A DNA stretch of 64,000 nt from an uncultured Hyphomonas sp. (GCF_963675305.1 NZ_OY776147.1:2728001-2792000), one strand, 5' to 3'; positions 16,018 through 25,279 are shown, counted from the first letter of the stretch. Notes: a model not told the origin generated them from the letters alone. Numbers and translations: made by a program.

Positions 16018-17841
16018 GTGGCAGCCGAGTTTACACCTGTGCAAGCTGTCGATGCGCTCGTTCCGGCGATCACGCTGCTTGGCTTTGGTGCGGCCTCTGC
16101 GCTGGTGACGAAAGCGGCCCGGCTCAGCCCGATTGTCGGCTACCTGATCGTCGGCATACTGATCGGACAGTACGGCCTGGGCCTGATCCATGAGAGCCCG
16201 GCGACCCACCTGCTTGCAGAGCTGGGCGTTGTGTTCCTGCTGTTCGACATCGGCATGCATGTCTCCATGCGGGAACTGAAGGAAAGCCGCCGCGACCTGC
16301 TGGGCCTTGCACCCGCTCACCTCATGCTGACCGGCCTGATGAGTGCCGGCGCCCTCTGGATGATCGGCATCGCCTGGCCCATTGCTCTGGCCGTGGGGCT
16401 GAGCCTCGGCCTGTCCTCAACCGCTGTGGTCGCCCGCATCCTGACCGAGCGCGAGCAGAATTCCTGCCCCATTGGCCGGGCCGCCACGCATGTTCTGATC
16501 TTCCAGGACATGGTGGCGATCTTCCTGATGATCTACGCCACGTCTCTCGGCGGGGCAGAAACCGGCGCCTCCGGGCTCGCCGGCGTCATCTCCACGCATT
16601 TGCTGGCCGGGGCAGACCTTCCACTGATCGCCTCTCTGGCGCTCTCGCTGGTGCAGGCAGGCCTCGCCTTCTTTGCGGCGGTGCTGGCAGGTAAATATCT
16701 GATCAACCCGATTTTCCGGACGCTGGCGATTATCCGCAATGAAGAGGCCTTTACGGCCTTCACCCTGCTCTTCGTCCTGGCGGCCGCCTGCGCCACGGCG
16801 GTGGCCGGACTGTCCCTTACCCTCGGCGCCTTCCTGGCGGGGCTGGCCGTGTCCGGGACGCCCTACCGCCATGAAGTTCAGACGGAGATGGCCCCCTTCC
16901 GCAGCCTGCTCCTTTCTTTCTTTTTCATCAGCGTCGGCCTCTCGATTGATGTCCCGGCCCTGATGCGGAACCTGCCGCTGGTCCTGCTGGCCGCCGGCGG
17001 GCTGATCGGTTTCAAAACAGCCCTCGGCTTTGCCGCCGCGCGGCTGAACGGGTGGAGCGTTCCGGGCGCGACGCAGCTGGCCTTCCTCTTGGCGCAGGGA
17101 TCAGAATTCACGCTGGTTGTGCTGTCGCTCGGGGCCATCGTCACCGGCATGCCTGGCCCGCTGATGAGCAGTGTTGTAGCCGCCGTCGCGCTGTCGCTGG
17201 CGATCGCTCCGGTCTGGGCCGACCTTGGCGCACGCCTGTCCCGCGAGATCGTCCGCCGGACACAGTCCCGGACCGAGGCTGCGCCCAGATCCACGCCGCT
17301 GCTCGACCGGCCGGTCATCATCGTCGGCATGACGCAGACCGGACGGCTGGCCGTCGACGCGCTGGAAGATCACGGCATCCCTTACATCGCGACCGAGTTC
17401 GACCCGGACCGGCTCCTGTCCGCCGTGGCGGATGGCTACCGGGTCTCCTTCGGCGATGCGTCGAACCTGAAACTGATCGAAGCCATCGGCGGCAACCAGG
17501 CCCGCGCCATGGTGCTCGGCTTCCCGCGCTATGAAGTCTCCCAGGAAGTGACGCCGGTCGTGATGCGGCGCTTCCCCGATCTCAAGCGCTTTGTCACGGT
17601 CGACACTGCGGAGGACATGGAACGCTTCTCCAATCTCGGCGTCCGCACGCATTTTGCCATGGGCGAGCCGCGCGGCATCGAAATGGTGATCGATATGCTG
17701 AACGCGCTCGGTGTCCCTGAAGACGAGGTCAGTGCCTGGCTCAGTCACGAAACCGAGCGTTTCGCCATCGGGGAAGCCAAGGCGGACGATGATGAGGATG
17801 ATCTCGACCCCGTGGAGCCGGACCTCGACCAGGCCGCCTGA
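16018..17841 (+). CDS. KefB/KefC-type monovalent cation/H+ antiporter (CPA2)
   Basis: A 607-residue CPA2 protein. The first 400 residues form about 12 membrane helices with the family segment ARLSPIVGYLIVGILIGQYG and the exchanger core LGLSSTAVVARIL. An RCK/TrkA-N-like cytosolic domain follows (about 425-545, RPVIIVGMTQTGRLAVDALED and YRVSFGDASNLKLIEAIGG), which normally binds NAD(H) or glutathione adducts. The last 30 residues are acidic. The start is GTG at 16018 with RBS AAGGAGA. Likely role: K+/H+ exchange in the inner membrane. KefF/KefG partner is not present next to it. Confidence 0.87.
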   Translation: MAAEFTPVQAVDALVPAITLLGFGAASALVTKAARLSPIVGYLIVGILIGQYGLGLIHESPATHLLAELGVVFLLFDIGMHVSMRELKESRRDLLGLAPAHLMLTGLMSAGALWMIGIAWPIALAVGLSLGLSSTAVVARILTEREQNSCPIGRAATHVLIFQDMVAIFLMIYATSLGGAETGASGLAGVISTHLLAGADLPLIASLALSLVQAGLAFFAAVLAGKYLINPIFRTLAIIRNEEAFTAFTLLFVLAAACATAVAGLSLTLGAFLAGLAVSGTPYRHEVQTEMAPFRSLLLSFFFISVGLSIDVPALMRNLPLVLLAAGGLIGFKTALGFAAARLNGWSVPGATQLAFLLAQGSEFTLVVLSLGAIVTGMPGPLMSSVVAAVALSLAIAPVWADLGARLSREIVRRTQSRTEAAPRSTPLLDRPVIIVGMTQTGRLAVDALEDHGIPYIATEFDPDRLLSAVADGYRVSFGDASNLKLIEAIGGNQARAMVLGFPRYEVSQEVTPVVMRRFPDLKRFVTVDTAEDMERFSNLGVRTHFAMGEPRGIEMVIDMLNALGVPEDEVSAWLSHETERFAIGEAKADDDEDDLDPVEPDLDQAA

Positions 17842-17930
17842 TCTGCCGCGCTTTCCCTGAGGCGAAGTGGAGGCTGGAAATTGCGCATGATGGGGTCTAT
17901 AGGCACTCCCATTCCCTTCAGGAGGCTTAA

Positions 17931-19052
17931 ATGCGCATTGGTGTTCCAACAGAAATCAAGAAACAGGAATCCCGTGTCGGCCTGACACCGGAAAGCGTCG
18001 GCGAGCTGGTGCGGGCGGGCCATGAGGTTTTCATCCAGGACAGCGCCGGCCTCGGCTCCGGTTTCCAGAATGAGGACTACACCGCCGTCGGGGCGAAAAT
18101 CCTGCCGGACGCCGATGCCGTCTTCAAAGCCGCCGAACTGATCGTGAAGGTGAAAGAGCCCCAGCCGGAAGAGACCGCCCGTCTCACGCCGGACCACACG
18201 CTCTTCACCTATCTTCACCTGGCGCCCGATCCTGTTCAGGCGGCCGGCCTGATGAAGTCCGGCTGTCTTGCCATTGCCTATGAGACCGTCACCGACGCGC
18301 AGGGCGGCCTGCCGCTGCTGCGCCCGATGAGCCAGGTGGCCGGCCGGATGTCCATGCAGGTCGCTGCCTGGGCCCTGATGCGCACCAAGCGCGGCCGCGG
18401 CATCCTGCTGGGCGGCGTGCCCGGCGTAATGCCGTCGAAAGTGGTCATCATCGGCGGCGGCGTCTCCGGCACCCATGCGGCCGAGATCGCGGTCGGCATG
18501 CGCGCCGACGTCACCGTCTTCGACCGCAACAATCGCCGTCTCGATGAACTCGACAGCGAATTCCGCGGTAGCCTGAAGACCATGTACTCCACTGCGCACT
18601 CGCTCGGCGAGGCGATCAAGGATGCCGACCTCGTCATCGGCGCGGTGCTGATCCCGGGCGCCGCCGCACCGAAACTGATCAGCCGCGAACAGCTGAAGAC
18701 GATGAAGCCCGGCGCGGTTCTGGTCGACATCGCCATCGACCAGGGCGGCTGTTTCGAAACCAGCCACGCCACGACGCATGAAGACCCGATCTATGAGGTC
18801 GACGGTGTGCTGCACTATTGCGTTGCCAACATGCCGGGCGCCGTGCCGCGCACGTCGACCTACGCCCTCAACAACGCCACCCTGCCCTTCGTGATGCAGA
18901 TCGCCAACAAGGGCGCGCGCGAAGCGATCAACGCCAACCCGCACCTCGCCAACGGCCTGACGGTCGACGGCGGCAAGATTGCGCACGAAGCGGTGGCACA
19001 AGATCTGGGTGAAGACTATGTCCGCCCCGCCTGGCTAAAGAGTCCAGGCTGA
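17931..19052 (+). CDS. ald: Alanine dehydrogenase
   Basis: A 373-residue NAD-dependent L-alanine dehydrogenase, interconverting alanine and pyruvate plus ammonia. The start MRIGVPTEIKKQESRVGLTP is family-typical. K75 (IVKVKEP) and H96 (FTYLHLA) match the catalytic residues of characterised enzymes. The Rossmann loop VVIIGGGVSGTHAAE and the AVPRTSTYALNNATLPF signature follow. A strong RBS (AGGAGG) precedes the ATG. No Lrp-type AldR is adjacent. Confidence 0.95.
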   Translation: MRIGVPTEIKKQESRVGLTPESVGELVRAGHEVFIQDSAGLGSGFQNEDYTAVGAKILPDADAVFKAAELIVKVKEPQPEETARLTPDHTLFTYLHLAPDPVQAAGLMKSGCLAIAYETVTDAQGGLPLLRPMSQVAGRMSMQVAAWALMRTKRGRGILLGGVPGVMPSKVVIIGGGVSGTHAAEIAVGMRADVTVFDRNNRRLDELDSEFRGSLKTMYSTAHSLGEAIKDADLVIGAVLIPGAAAPKLISREQLKTMKPGAVLVDIAIDQGGCFETSHATTHEDPIYEVDGVLHYCVANMPGAVPRTSTYALNNATLPFVMQIANKGAREAINANPHLANGLTVDGGKIAHEAVAQDLGEDYVRPAWLKSPG

Positions 19053-19072
19053 AAGGCTGATATACCCGCGGC

Positions 19073-19627
19073 TTACGTGTAGAAGGCCAGCACGTCCTCC
19101 AGCCAGTTGAGGCGGGCCTGCAGCATGTGGCCCGCCCCCGCAACCGACAGCGCGTCCACGGCTCTGCCTTCCGCGCTCAACTGAGCGCGATTGACCTCCA
19201 CGCGGCTTAGAGAAACCTGCGTTGCGGCGATCATGCGCTTGATAACCGCTACCCGGTCGCCCGGCGCGAGAACGCTGATAAAAATCAAGCGTGTACGGAT
19301 CGGGTCTGCCGCCGGCTCACCGACCCAGTCCGGCACCTCTTTCAGCCAGGCCTGCGCCGCTTTCCTGCCGGCTGGCGTCGCTTCGATCTCCTTTGCCCCC
19401 CGCCCATCAGATTCGACGTCTTGCCGGGCCAGAAAACCACGCTCCGTCATGCGGCGGATCAAGGGATAGATCGAGCCGGTACTGGCATGCCATGTCGATG
19501 TCAGAGACTCTTCGAACTGCTTGCGGATACTGTAGGCTGTGCACGGCCCCTCCTTGGCGATCAGCGCCAGAACGCAGGCCTCAAGTTCCGTCAGATTCTT
19601 CCGGTCATTCTCATTTTTGCTTGCCAT
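19073..19627 (-). CDS. PadR-family transcriptional regulator
   Basis: A 184-residue regulator. The winged-helix N half has LTELEACVLALIAKEGPCTAYSIRK and STGSIYPLIRRMTERGFLA, typical of PadR; the C half is the helical dimerisation domain. ATG 19627 is chosen because AAGGAAC lies 2-8 bp upstream; a start at 19663 would lie inside the palindrome described next. It is divergent from the CPBP protease gene with only 57 bp between starts. This arrangement fits autoregulation and control of the neighbour. Confidence 0.87.
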   Translation of the reverse strand: MASKNENDRKNLTELEACVLALIAKEGPCTAYSIRKQFEESLTSTWHASTGSIYPLIRRMTERGFLARQDVESDGRGAKEIEATPAGRKAAQAWLKEVPDWVGEPAADPIRTRLIFISVLAPGDRVAVIKRMIAATQVSLSRVEVNRAQLSAEGRAVDALSVAGAGHMLQARLNWLEDVLAFYT

Positions 19628-19648
19628 GAGTTCCTTTCCAGCCTTATT

Positions 19649-19665
19649 TAGTGCGAATCGCACTA
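19649..19665. promoter_or_regulatory. Perfect palindrome TAGTGCGA-A-TCGCACTA, PadR operator candidate
   Basis: A 17-bp perfect inverted repeat (8-bp arms, one central base) centred between the divergent padR and CPBP genes. It is 19 bp upstream of the CPBP start at 19685 and 21 bp upstream of the padR start. It is the only strong palindrome there. Binding by the adjacent PadR protein is inferred. Confidence 0.65.
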
Positions 19666-19684
19666 TTTGGAAAAGAGATCAAGC

Positions 19685-20344
19685 ATGACGGACGTATCCC
19701 CGGCAAAAAAAACTGCGACGTACCTTTTGTGGGCGCTTCCCCTGTTGTTCCCATTGGCCCTGCCCGGAATCGGCGCCCTGTTTTCGCTGGCCGTTGTGGT
19801 GATTGCACTGATTTTCCACAAGGACGCACGGCGCGCGACCCTGCGCTGGTGGGGCGACAGTCCAGGCCGGATGGTCGCCATCGGTATCGGCGCCGGGGTC
19901 GTCATCCATATCGGCTTTTCAATCCTCATTGAGCCATTGATCCAGATCAGCCTCCATGAGGAAATCGACCTCAGCAATTTCGACGCGGTCAAAGGCAACC
20001 TCGCAAACTATCTGATCCTGCTGGCCATAGGCGTGTTCTTCGGCGGGTTTGCAGAAGAATTGATGTTCCGGGGGTTTGTCATTGGCTGGGGGGAACGCCT
20101 GTTTGGTGGCGGAGCAATCTTTCTTGTCGTGCTCTCTGCAGCCGTGTTCGGCGCAGCCCACCTGTACCAGGGACCGTCAGGCATGTTGTCGACCGGACTG
20201 ATGGGCTTTCTGTTCGGCCTGCTTTATCTCTCAACGGGACGTCGGCTGGTCGCCTGTATGCTGGCGCACGCCACGATCGACATACTCGGTATCACGGAGC
20301 TTTACGTCGGCCACCCATTCCTGCCGCCCCTGTTCGGCGTATGA
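19685..20344 (+). CDS. CPBP (CAAX-type) intramembrane metalloprotease-like protein
   Basis: A 219-residue membrane protein with about six hydrophobic helices and the three family motifs: EELMFRG (glutamates and Arg of motif 1), FGAAHLYQG (His of motif 2) and HATIDILG (His/Asn-Asp motif 3). These residues build the intramembrane catalytic site of Rce1-like proteases; bacterial members include bacteriocin self-immunity proteins and processing enzymes. ATG 19685 (MTDVSPAKK) is chosen; 19667 would start in the regulatory region. It is probably controlled by the divergent PadR regulator. Substrate unknown. Confidence 0.85.
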   Translation: MTDVSPAKKTATYLLWALPLLFPLALPGIGALFSLAVVVIALIFHKDARRATLRWWGDSPGRMVAIGIGAGVVIHIGFSILIEPLIQISLHEEIDLSNFDAVKGNLANYLILLAIGVFFGGFAEELMFRGFVIGWGERLFGGGAIFLVVLSAAVFGAAHLYQGPSGMLSTGLMGFLFGLLYLSTGRRLVACMLAHATIDILGITELYVGHPFLPPLFGV

Positions 20345-20407
20345 TCTGCGTGATGACGGGATGGTCTCGCCTCGCAAGTCCGGGCGCCCCACCTGCCGAG
20401 CTCAAAA

Positions 20408-20941
20408 TCAGGACAGTGCGGCGATGGCGTCGTCGATGGTCGCGCGGGGCCGGTCGAGGATGGCACTGATCTGGGCGCGCTGTTCGATGGCGAGCCACAG
20501 CCCCAGTACTTCCACGTCCACAACACGCCATTCGCCGTTGCGTTCGATGACGCGCCAGCGGACCTTCATCGGGTCTTCGCCCTTGGGCGTGATCCGGGTT
20601 TCGACAATCGAGTCCGACTCGCTCCGGTCTTTCGACCCCAGCACGACGATGTCGGCTTCGCGGAAGGTGCCAGCATTCTCACGGAATGTGTCGGCCAGGA
20701 ACACGCTGAGCGCGTCGGTGAAACGGGCCTGCTCCTCGGCGCTGACCCGGCGGGCGTGCTTGCCAAGTGCAAAACGGGCAACCGCGGCAACGTCGATCGA
20801 CCGGGTGAAGGCTTCCTCGCCTTTCACCGGATCGGAAATGTCGGCGGCTGCCCCGGCGATGAGGGCCTCAGCCTCGGGACCTGCCAGAGCTGGCAACGGC
20901 GCCAGGGCGATGGCAACGGATGCGATGAGCGTGCGGAGCAT
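20408..20941 (-). CDS. MlaC/Ttg2D-like phospholipid-binding protein
   Basis: A 177-residue periplasmic protein with signal peptide (MLRTLIASVAIALAPLPALA). DVAAVARFALGKHARRVSAEEQ and the later RWRVIERNGEWRVVDVEVLGLWLA follow the MlaC pattern. MlaC proteins carry phospholipids between the outer-membrane MlaA complex and the inner-membrane MlaFEDB transporter. ATG 20941 is chosen, with AAGGA 9 bp upstream; a TTG at 20950 is also possible. No mlaFEDB neighbours are present, so the protein is solitary here. Confidence 0.83.
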   Translation of the reverse strand: MLRTLIASVAIALAPLPALAGPEAEALIAGAAADISDPVKGEEAFTRSIDVAAVARFALGKHARRVSAEEQARFTDALSVFLADTFRENAGTFREADIVVLGSKDRSESDSIVETRITPKGEDPMKVRWRVIERNGEWRVVDVEVLGLWLAIEQRAQISAILDRPRATIDDAIAALS

Positions 20942-21282
20942 GGAACTCAATCCTTCAGGTTGAACGACACACTACATATGGCGTGCCACCCCGCTGAGTT
21001 CCCCGCTTAACTATATAGTAATCATGCCGATTGCGCATGAACCCGGCCCCTTGAAGCTGGCGAATCCGAATCGGGCGCGGTTTTTGTGCCACATTGGGAC
21101 ATTTCTGTTTCAGGCTGATCCAGATCCGGACGAATTGTGGCCGCTTGGACACAAGCACCTGTTTCGAAAAGGATTTTTGGTGAATCGCCCGGTAACCATA
21201 AAAAGAATGCGTCCGGCGGCGTTCACACCGGGCCAGCAAGCGGGGAAGACCTGCAAGCGAAAAATCGCTCCCGGATCAGGCG
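20942..21282. other. Intergenic region upstream of mlaC-like gene and tRNA-Leu(TAA)
   Basis: A 341-bp stretch without a credible gene. It holds the promoter region of the mlaC-like gene, including an AT-rich segment around 21005-21022 (TTAACTATATAGTAA). Read on the minus strand this is TTAC-N7-TTAA, a partial resemblance to a CtrA site that I consider too weak to call. Short frames crossing the tRNA are not supported. Confidence 0.5.
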
Positions 21283-21366
21283 TGGTGCGCGCTGTGGGAC
21301 TCGAACCCACACTCCCGAAGGATGGGGATTTTAAGTCCCCTGTGTCTACCATTCCACCAAGCGCGC
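21283..21366 (-). tRNA. tRNA-Leu (TAA)
   Basis: An 84-nt class II tRNA on the minus strand: acceptor GCGCGCT / AGCGCGC with encoded ACCA end, D-arm GGTAGACAC, anticodon stem GGGGA / TCCCC enclosing CTTAAAA (anticodon TAA), a variable arm with the TTCG loop, and T-arm GGGTTCGAGTCCC. All stems pair by eye. It decodes UUA/UUG. Confidence 0.95.
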
Positions 21367-21550
21367 GAACCGTCTGGTTGCCTTACTGGCATACACGCAC
21401 AATCCGCCACAACACCATGTGTCATCGCAAGCAAACTGTGTATTTCCAGCAGATGGAAGCGGGGGTTGAGCCTCGCCGGGGTGGACTTGGCAGACCTTGC
21501 CGGGCGATGCTGCCCCGGCACGTGCGCACCCGCGCCCGCCGGAGGAGATT

Positions 21551-21985
21551 ATGCTGAAAGCCCTGCCCTTCCTGTGGTTCCTGCTCGCAGCATTGGGCGC
21601 AGCCGCACAGCTGTTCGTGGCGCGCATGTCGGGCGGGGATGCCATGGGCACGATGCTGTTCAGCGCCGCATCCGCCGTGCTTATCACAACGGTCAGCACG
21701 ATCGGCATGGCACTGGTCTACCTGCTGATCCTGCGAACGCGCCCGTCCTTGTCCGTGGCGATTGTCGGCTACAGCCATTTCTTCCTGGCCTGCGCCGCCT
21801 ATACCGGCCAGACAATCGGCACGCTGGAGCGCAACCGCTACCTGGCCGGTACGGGTGACATGACGGCGGCCAGCTTCGCCTACACCGCCGCCGGCCTCGC
21901 CAGCCTGCTGGCCGGAATTGTCTTCATCCTGGCGCTGATCGTGGCGTTGAATACACGCCACGAACGCCTTGAGGATATTTTCTAG
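21551..21985 (+). CDS. Four-TM membrane protein, unknown
   Basis: A 144-residue protein of four hydrophobic helices (about 5-28, 37-62, 67-90 and 112-135). The ATG at 21551 has GGAGGAGAT directly upstream. Its last four bases overlap the thiolase stop on the other strand. No family recognised; pattern and RBS support a real gene. Confidence 0.65.
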   Translation: MLKALPFLWFLLAALGAAAQLFVARMSGGDAMGTMLFSAASAVLITTVSTIGMALVYLLILRTRPSLSVAIVGYSHFFLACAAYTGQTIGTLERNRYLAGTGDMTAASFAYTAAGLASLLAGIVFILALIVALNTRHERLEDIF

Positions 21986-23193
21986 ACGACACGCTCGAAC
22001 ACGGCGGCCAGGCCCTGCCCGCCGCCGATGCACATCGTCTCGACGCCATAGCGGGCTTCGCGGCGGTCCATCTCACGCAGCAGCGTGGTCAGGATGCGCA
22101 CGCCGGTACAGCCGACCGGGTGGCCAAGCGAAATGCCGGAGCCGTTGACGTTCAGGCGGGTCATGTCGTCATCGCTGAAGTTCAGCGCCTTGGTGCAGGC
22201 GAGCACCTGCGAAGCGAAGGCTTCGTTCAGTTCGAACAGGTCGATGTCCTTCAGTTCCAGCCCGGCGCGCGCCATGGCTTTTTCCGAAGACGGCACCGGG
22301 CCAATGCCCATGACTTCCGGGCCGACACCGGCCACCTGCCAGGACAGCATCCGGCCAAGCGGCTTCAGGCCGTATTTTTCAGCCGCTTCGCGCGTACAGA
22401 CGATACAGACCGCCGCGCCGTCATTCTGGCCGGAAGCATTGCCCGCCGTGACGGTGGCGTCCGGATCCACCTTGCCGCGGATGGCGCGGAGGGTGGAGAG
22501 TTTCTCCAGCGTCGAGTCGGCGCGGATATGCTCGTCCTTGTCGACCACCGTGTCGGCCTTGCGGCCTTTGACCGTGAACGGAACGATTTCCTCGTCAAAC
22601 TTTCCGGCGGCCTGCGCGGCAGCGGCCTTCTTGTGCGAATTGTAGGCGAACTCGTCCTGGGCTTCGCGGGTGATCTGGTAATCGCGGCGCAGGTTCTCGG
22701 CCGTCTCGATCATGCCGCCCGGCACGGGGTGGTGCTTGCCACCTGCCGTGTAGCGGCCACGCGAGAGGCCATCATGCAGGGTCAGCCCGTCGCCCTTCAG
22801 GCCCCAACGCATTTCGATGGAGAAGAAGGGTGCATTTGACATGCTCTCCGCCCCGCCCGCAATGACGAGGTCGTTCGCGCCGGACCCGACCTGCATAATC
22901 GCATTGATCACCGCCTGAAGGCCCGAGCCGCAGCGGCGGTCGATCTGGTAACCGCCGGTCGTCGTGGTGAGGCCTGCATCGAGGGCCACCATCCGCCCGA
23001 AGGCCGGGGCCTCCATGGTCGGATAGCACTGCGCGAAGAGACAGTCTTCGACCGCTTCTGCGGGCAGGCCGGTCCGCTTCATCAGCTCGCTGATGACATG
23101 GCTCGCCATTTCATGGGCATGCACGGTCTTGAAGCTGCCACCAAAGCCGCCGACGGCAGTACGTACGGGTTCGCAGATTACAACATCTCTCAT
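21982..23193 (-). CDS. Acetyl-CoA C-acyltransferase (thiolase)
   Basis: A 403-residue thiolase. The nucleophilic cysteine is C88 (RRCGSGLQA). H358 (GHPVGCTG) and C388 (MCIGGGQGLA) complete the active site. Such enzymes split 3-ketoacyl-CoA in beta-oxidation or condense two acetyl-CoA; the sequence alone does not decide between FadA-like and AtoB/PhaA-like, though the partner enoyl-CoA hydratase 5 bp upstream favours degradation. It is last in a five-gene minus-strand run. Confidence 0.93.
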   Translation of the reverse strand: MRDVVICEPVRTAVGGFGGSFKTVHAHEMASHVISELMKRTGLPAEAVEDCLFAQCYPTMEAPAFGRMVALDAGLTTTTGGYQIDRRCGSGLQAVINAIMQVGSGANDLVIAGGAESMSNAPFFSIEMRWGLKGDGLTLHDGLSRGRYTAGGKHHPVPGGMIETAENLRRDYQITREAQDEFAYNSHKKAAAAQAAGKFDEEIVPFTVKGRKADTVVDKDEHIRADSTLEKLSTLRAIRGKVDPDATVTAGNASGQNDGAAVCIVCTREAAEKYGLKPLGRMLSWQVAGVGPEVMGIGPVPSSEKAMARAGLELKDIDLFELNEAFASQVLACTKALNFSDDDMTRLNVNGSGISLGHPVGCTGVRILTTLLREMDRREARYGVETMCIGGGQGLAAVFERVV

Positions 23194-23198
23194 CGGGC

Positions 23199-23981
23199 TT
23201 ATCCTTGCTGGTCGCGGCCACGGGCGGTGACCTGTTTGCGGGCTTCTTCAACGGAATCGGCGGTGACGGACTCGGCGTGCTCGATCGAGCGGCGCACTTC
23301 TTCCTTCATGGCATCGGCGAAGGACATGCCGTAGCCGTCATCGATCAGCGCCTTGTACTTCTTCAGCAGCACAGGCTGCGTGCCGCACATTTCGTGGGCA
23401 AGTTTCATGGCTGCCGGCACCAGTTCGTCTGCCTTGTAGACACGGTTTACGAGGCCCCAGCGTTCCGACATTTCGGCGTCGATGAAATTGCCGGTGAAGG
23501 AGAGTTCCTTGGCGCGGCTGATACCGATCAGGCGCGAGAGTTTCTGCGACAGGCCCCAGCCCGGCACGATGCCGACGCGGGCGTGGGTGTCAGCGAATTT
23601 CGCATTCTCGGACGCCAGCAGCACGTCGCACATCAGGGCCAGTTCGAACCCGCCCGTAATGGCAAAGCCGTTAATCGCGCCGATGACCGGCCACGGATAG
23701 GCTTCGATCGCGGCGAGGATATTGATCGCCTTGGAGTCTTCGTCGGCTCCGAGGGCGAAGCCGGTCTGGCCGGCCTCTTTCAGGTCCACCCCGGCCGTGA
23801 AGGCGCGGCCTGCCCCGGTCAGCACGACAGCGCGGATTTCGGGATCGTCTTTCAGCTCGGTGAAGACCCGCACGATCTCGGCGCGCAGCGCGCGGCTGAG
23901 CGCGTTCAGCGCGTCCGGCCGGTTGAGGGTCACCAGCGCGACTGGTCCGTCGCGCTCAACAAGAATGATTTCGTCAGCCAA
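23199..23981 (-). CDS. Enoyl-CoA hydratase
   Basis: A 260-residue crotonase-fold protein. It has the oxyanion-hole segments AGRAFTAGVDLKE and NGFAITGGFELALMCDVLLA, with the family's glutamate positions near AKFADTHARVGIVPGWGLSQ. Predicted to hydrate trans-2-enoyl-CoA in fatty acid or amino-acid oxidation. The start is TTG at 23981, with an excellent AGGAGG 5 bp upstream and no nearby ATG alternative. The thiolase gene follows after 5 bp, so the two form a beta-oxidation pair. Confidence 0.92.
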   Translation of the reverse strand: MADEIILVERDGPVALVTLNRPDALNALSRALRAEIVRVFTELKDDPEIRAVVLTGAGRAFTAGVDLKEAGQTGFALGADEDSKAINILAAIEAYPWPVIGAINGFAITGGFELALMCDVLLASENAKFADTHARVGIVPGWGLSQKLSRLIGISRAKELSFTGNFIDAEMSERWGLVNRVYKADELVPAAMKLAHEMCGTQPVLLKKYKALIDDGYGMSFADAMKEEVRRSIEHAESVTADSVEEARKQVTARGRDQQG

Positions 23982-24017
23982 GGCGGCCTCCTTTGATTTT
24001 CGTCAGTCTGGGAATTT

Positions 24018-24506
24018 TCAGGCCTGTTTCCGGCGGAACAGGTTCACGATGGCAATGATCAGGGCAACCAGCGCAATCGCCGCAGCCAGAAAGAAAAGAC
24101 CGAATTTCAGCGGTGTCAGCCATTCCTTGGCGTCCAGCACATCGGCGGAGCCTTTCAGCGCCAGCGCCTGCACCATGTTCTCGGTCAGGTCCACGACAAT
24201 GGTCGCAAAGGCTGGCACGGCGGCAGCCTTGCCGTAACTTCCGAAGAAGCGCAGCGCCATGCCGGCCAGGAAGCCGCCATAGGCCAGCGGATACGCCGTA
24301 TCCAGCAGCACGGTGACCCAGAAATGCACGTCCCGCTGCTCTGCGGTCATGCCCGCCAGGATCTCGCGCGCCTGCACGGCAGAGGCCGTCATGTCGAGAA
24401 ACGTGCCGCCGACGGCCTTGTTGAACACGCCAAATCCGGCGCCGATGACGATCATCAGGACGAACAGCGTCCAGATGACCGGGGTTCGTTTCAGAAAGTC
24501 TGTCAC
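24018..24506 (-). CDS. Four-TM membrane protein, unknown
   Basis: A 162-residue protein with four hydrophobic segments (about 10-30, 67-85, 92-110 and 132-155) and a C-terminal RRKQA. The start is GTG at 24506, overlapping the cinA-type stop as GTGA, so it is translationally coupled to that gene. Signatures for a known family are absent. Confidence 0.65.
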   Translation of the reverse strand: MTDFLKRTPVIWTLFVLMIVIGAGFGVFNKAVGGTFLDMTASAVQAREILAGMTAEQRDVHFWVTVLLDTAYPLAYGGFLAGMALRFFGSYGKAAAVPAFATIVVDLTENMVQALALKGSADVLDAKEWLTPLKFGLFFLAAAIALVALIIAIVNLFRRKQA

Positions 24507-25279
24507 GTATTGGCGTCCTCCAGCCGCTCGGGTCTTACGCCCGCTTGTTCGATGATCGCCGACAGTTTCGCGGCGACGTCTTCAATCAGCTCTTCATGGA
24601 GGGTGGAGGCAACGAGGTGGACCCCATTGTCGCCCACGGTCCGGAACCACGGATAGGAGCCGAAGGAAACCTGCGGCATCTCCTTGGCGAGTTGGCCCAG
24701 CGGCTCGGCAATGTCCCCTTCCCGGAGGCCCGTGCCGCGGATCGTGATCTTGTGCACCACCGCGCCCGTTTCGAGACGCGGGCCGATGTCTTCCAGCATG
24801 GCGCGGGCGACCTGCGGCACGCCGGCCAGCGTGAACACGTTCCCGGTCTGGAAGCCCGGTGCGCCTGACACCGGATTGGCCACGACGCTTGCCCCGTGCG
24901 GAATGCGCGCCATGCGCCGGCGGGCGGGCGTGTATTCGGTGCCCATCGCCTTGTAGCGTTCGGCCAGCATGGCGGTGACTTCGGGATGTTCGGAAATGCC
25001 GACGCCGAAGGCCTTGGCGATGGCGTCTGCGGTGATGTCGTCATGCGTCGGGCCGATGCCGCCCGTGGTGAAGACATAAGTGTATTTTCCCCGCAGCGCG
25101 TTCACCGCCGCAACGATCTCGTCCTCGATGTCCGGCACGGTGCGACTCTCACGCACGGGAATACCGAGCGGGGCCAGATAGGTGGCGATCTGCTGCAGAT
25201 TGATGTCGCGGGTCCGTCCGGACAGGAGTTCATCCCCGATGAGGAGGACGGCGGCGGTCGGCGAGCTTTTGTCGGTCAT
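24503..25279 (-). CDS. CinA-type molybdopterin-binding-domain protein
   Basis: A 258-residue protein with the CinA N-terminal (MoaB/MoeA-like) domain: LLIGDELLSGRTRDIN (about 11-26) and the GGIGPTHDDITADAIAKA signature (about 80-97). CinA proteins of this kind have been linked to ADP-ribose/pyridine nucleotide turnover. The C-terminal nicotinamide-nucleotide amidase domain of full-length CinA is absent; 258 residues fits the stand-alone form. ATG 25279 has AAGGAAC upstream. It lies 24 bp downstream of a serine hydrolase gene. Confidence 0.87.
   Translation of the reverse strand: MTDKSSPTAAVLLIGDELLSGRTRDINLQQIATYLAPLGIPVRESRTVPDIEDEIVAAVNALRGKYTYVFTTGGIGPTHDDITADAIAKAFGVGISEHPEVTAMLAERYKAMGTEYTPARRRMARIPHGASVVANPVSGAPGFQTGNVFTLAGVPQVARAMLEDIGPRLETGAVVHKITIRGTGLREGDIAEPLGQLAKEMPQVSFGSYPWFRTVGDNGVHLVASTLHEELIEDVAAKLSAIIEQAGVRPERLEDANT

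Noticed and set aside
21007..21021. Possible CtrA box upstream of the mlaC-like gene
   Set aside because: TTAC-N7-TTAA lacks the final C and has a second mismatch; too weak to call.
21024..21557. 177-codon frame running through tRNA-Leu(TAA)
   Set aside because: A coding gene across a complete tRNA is not credible.
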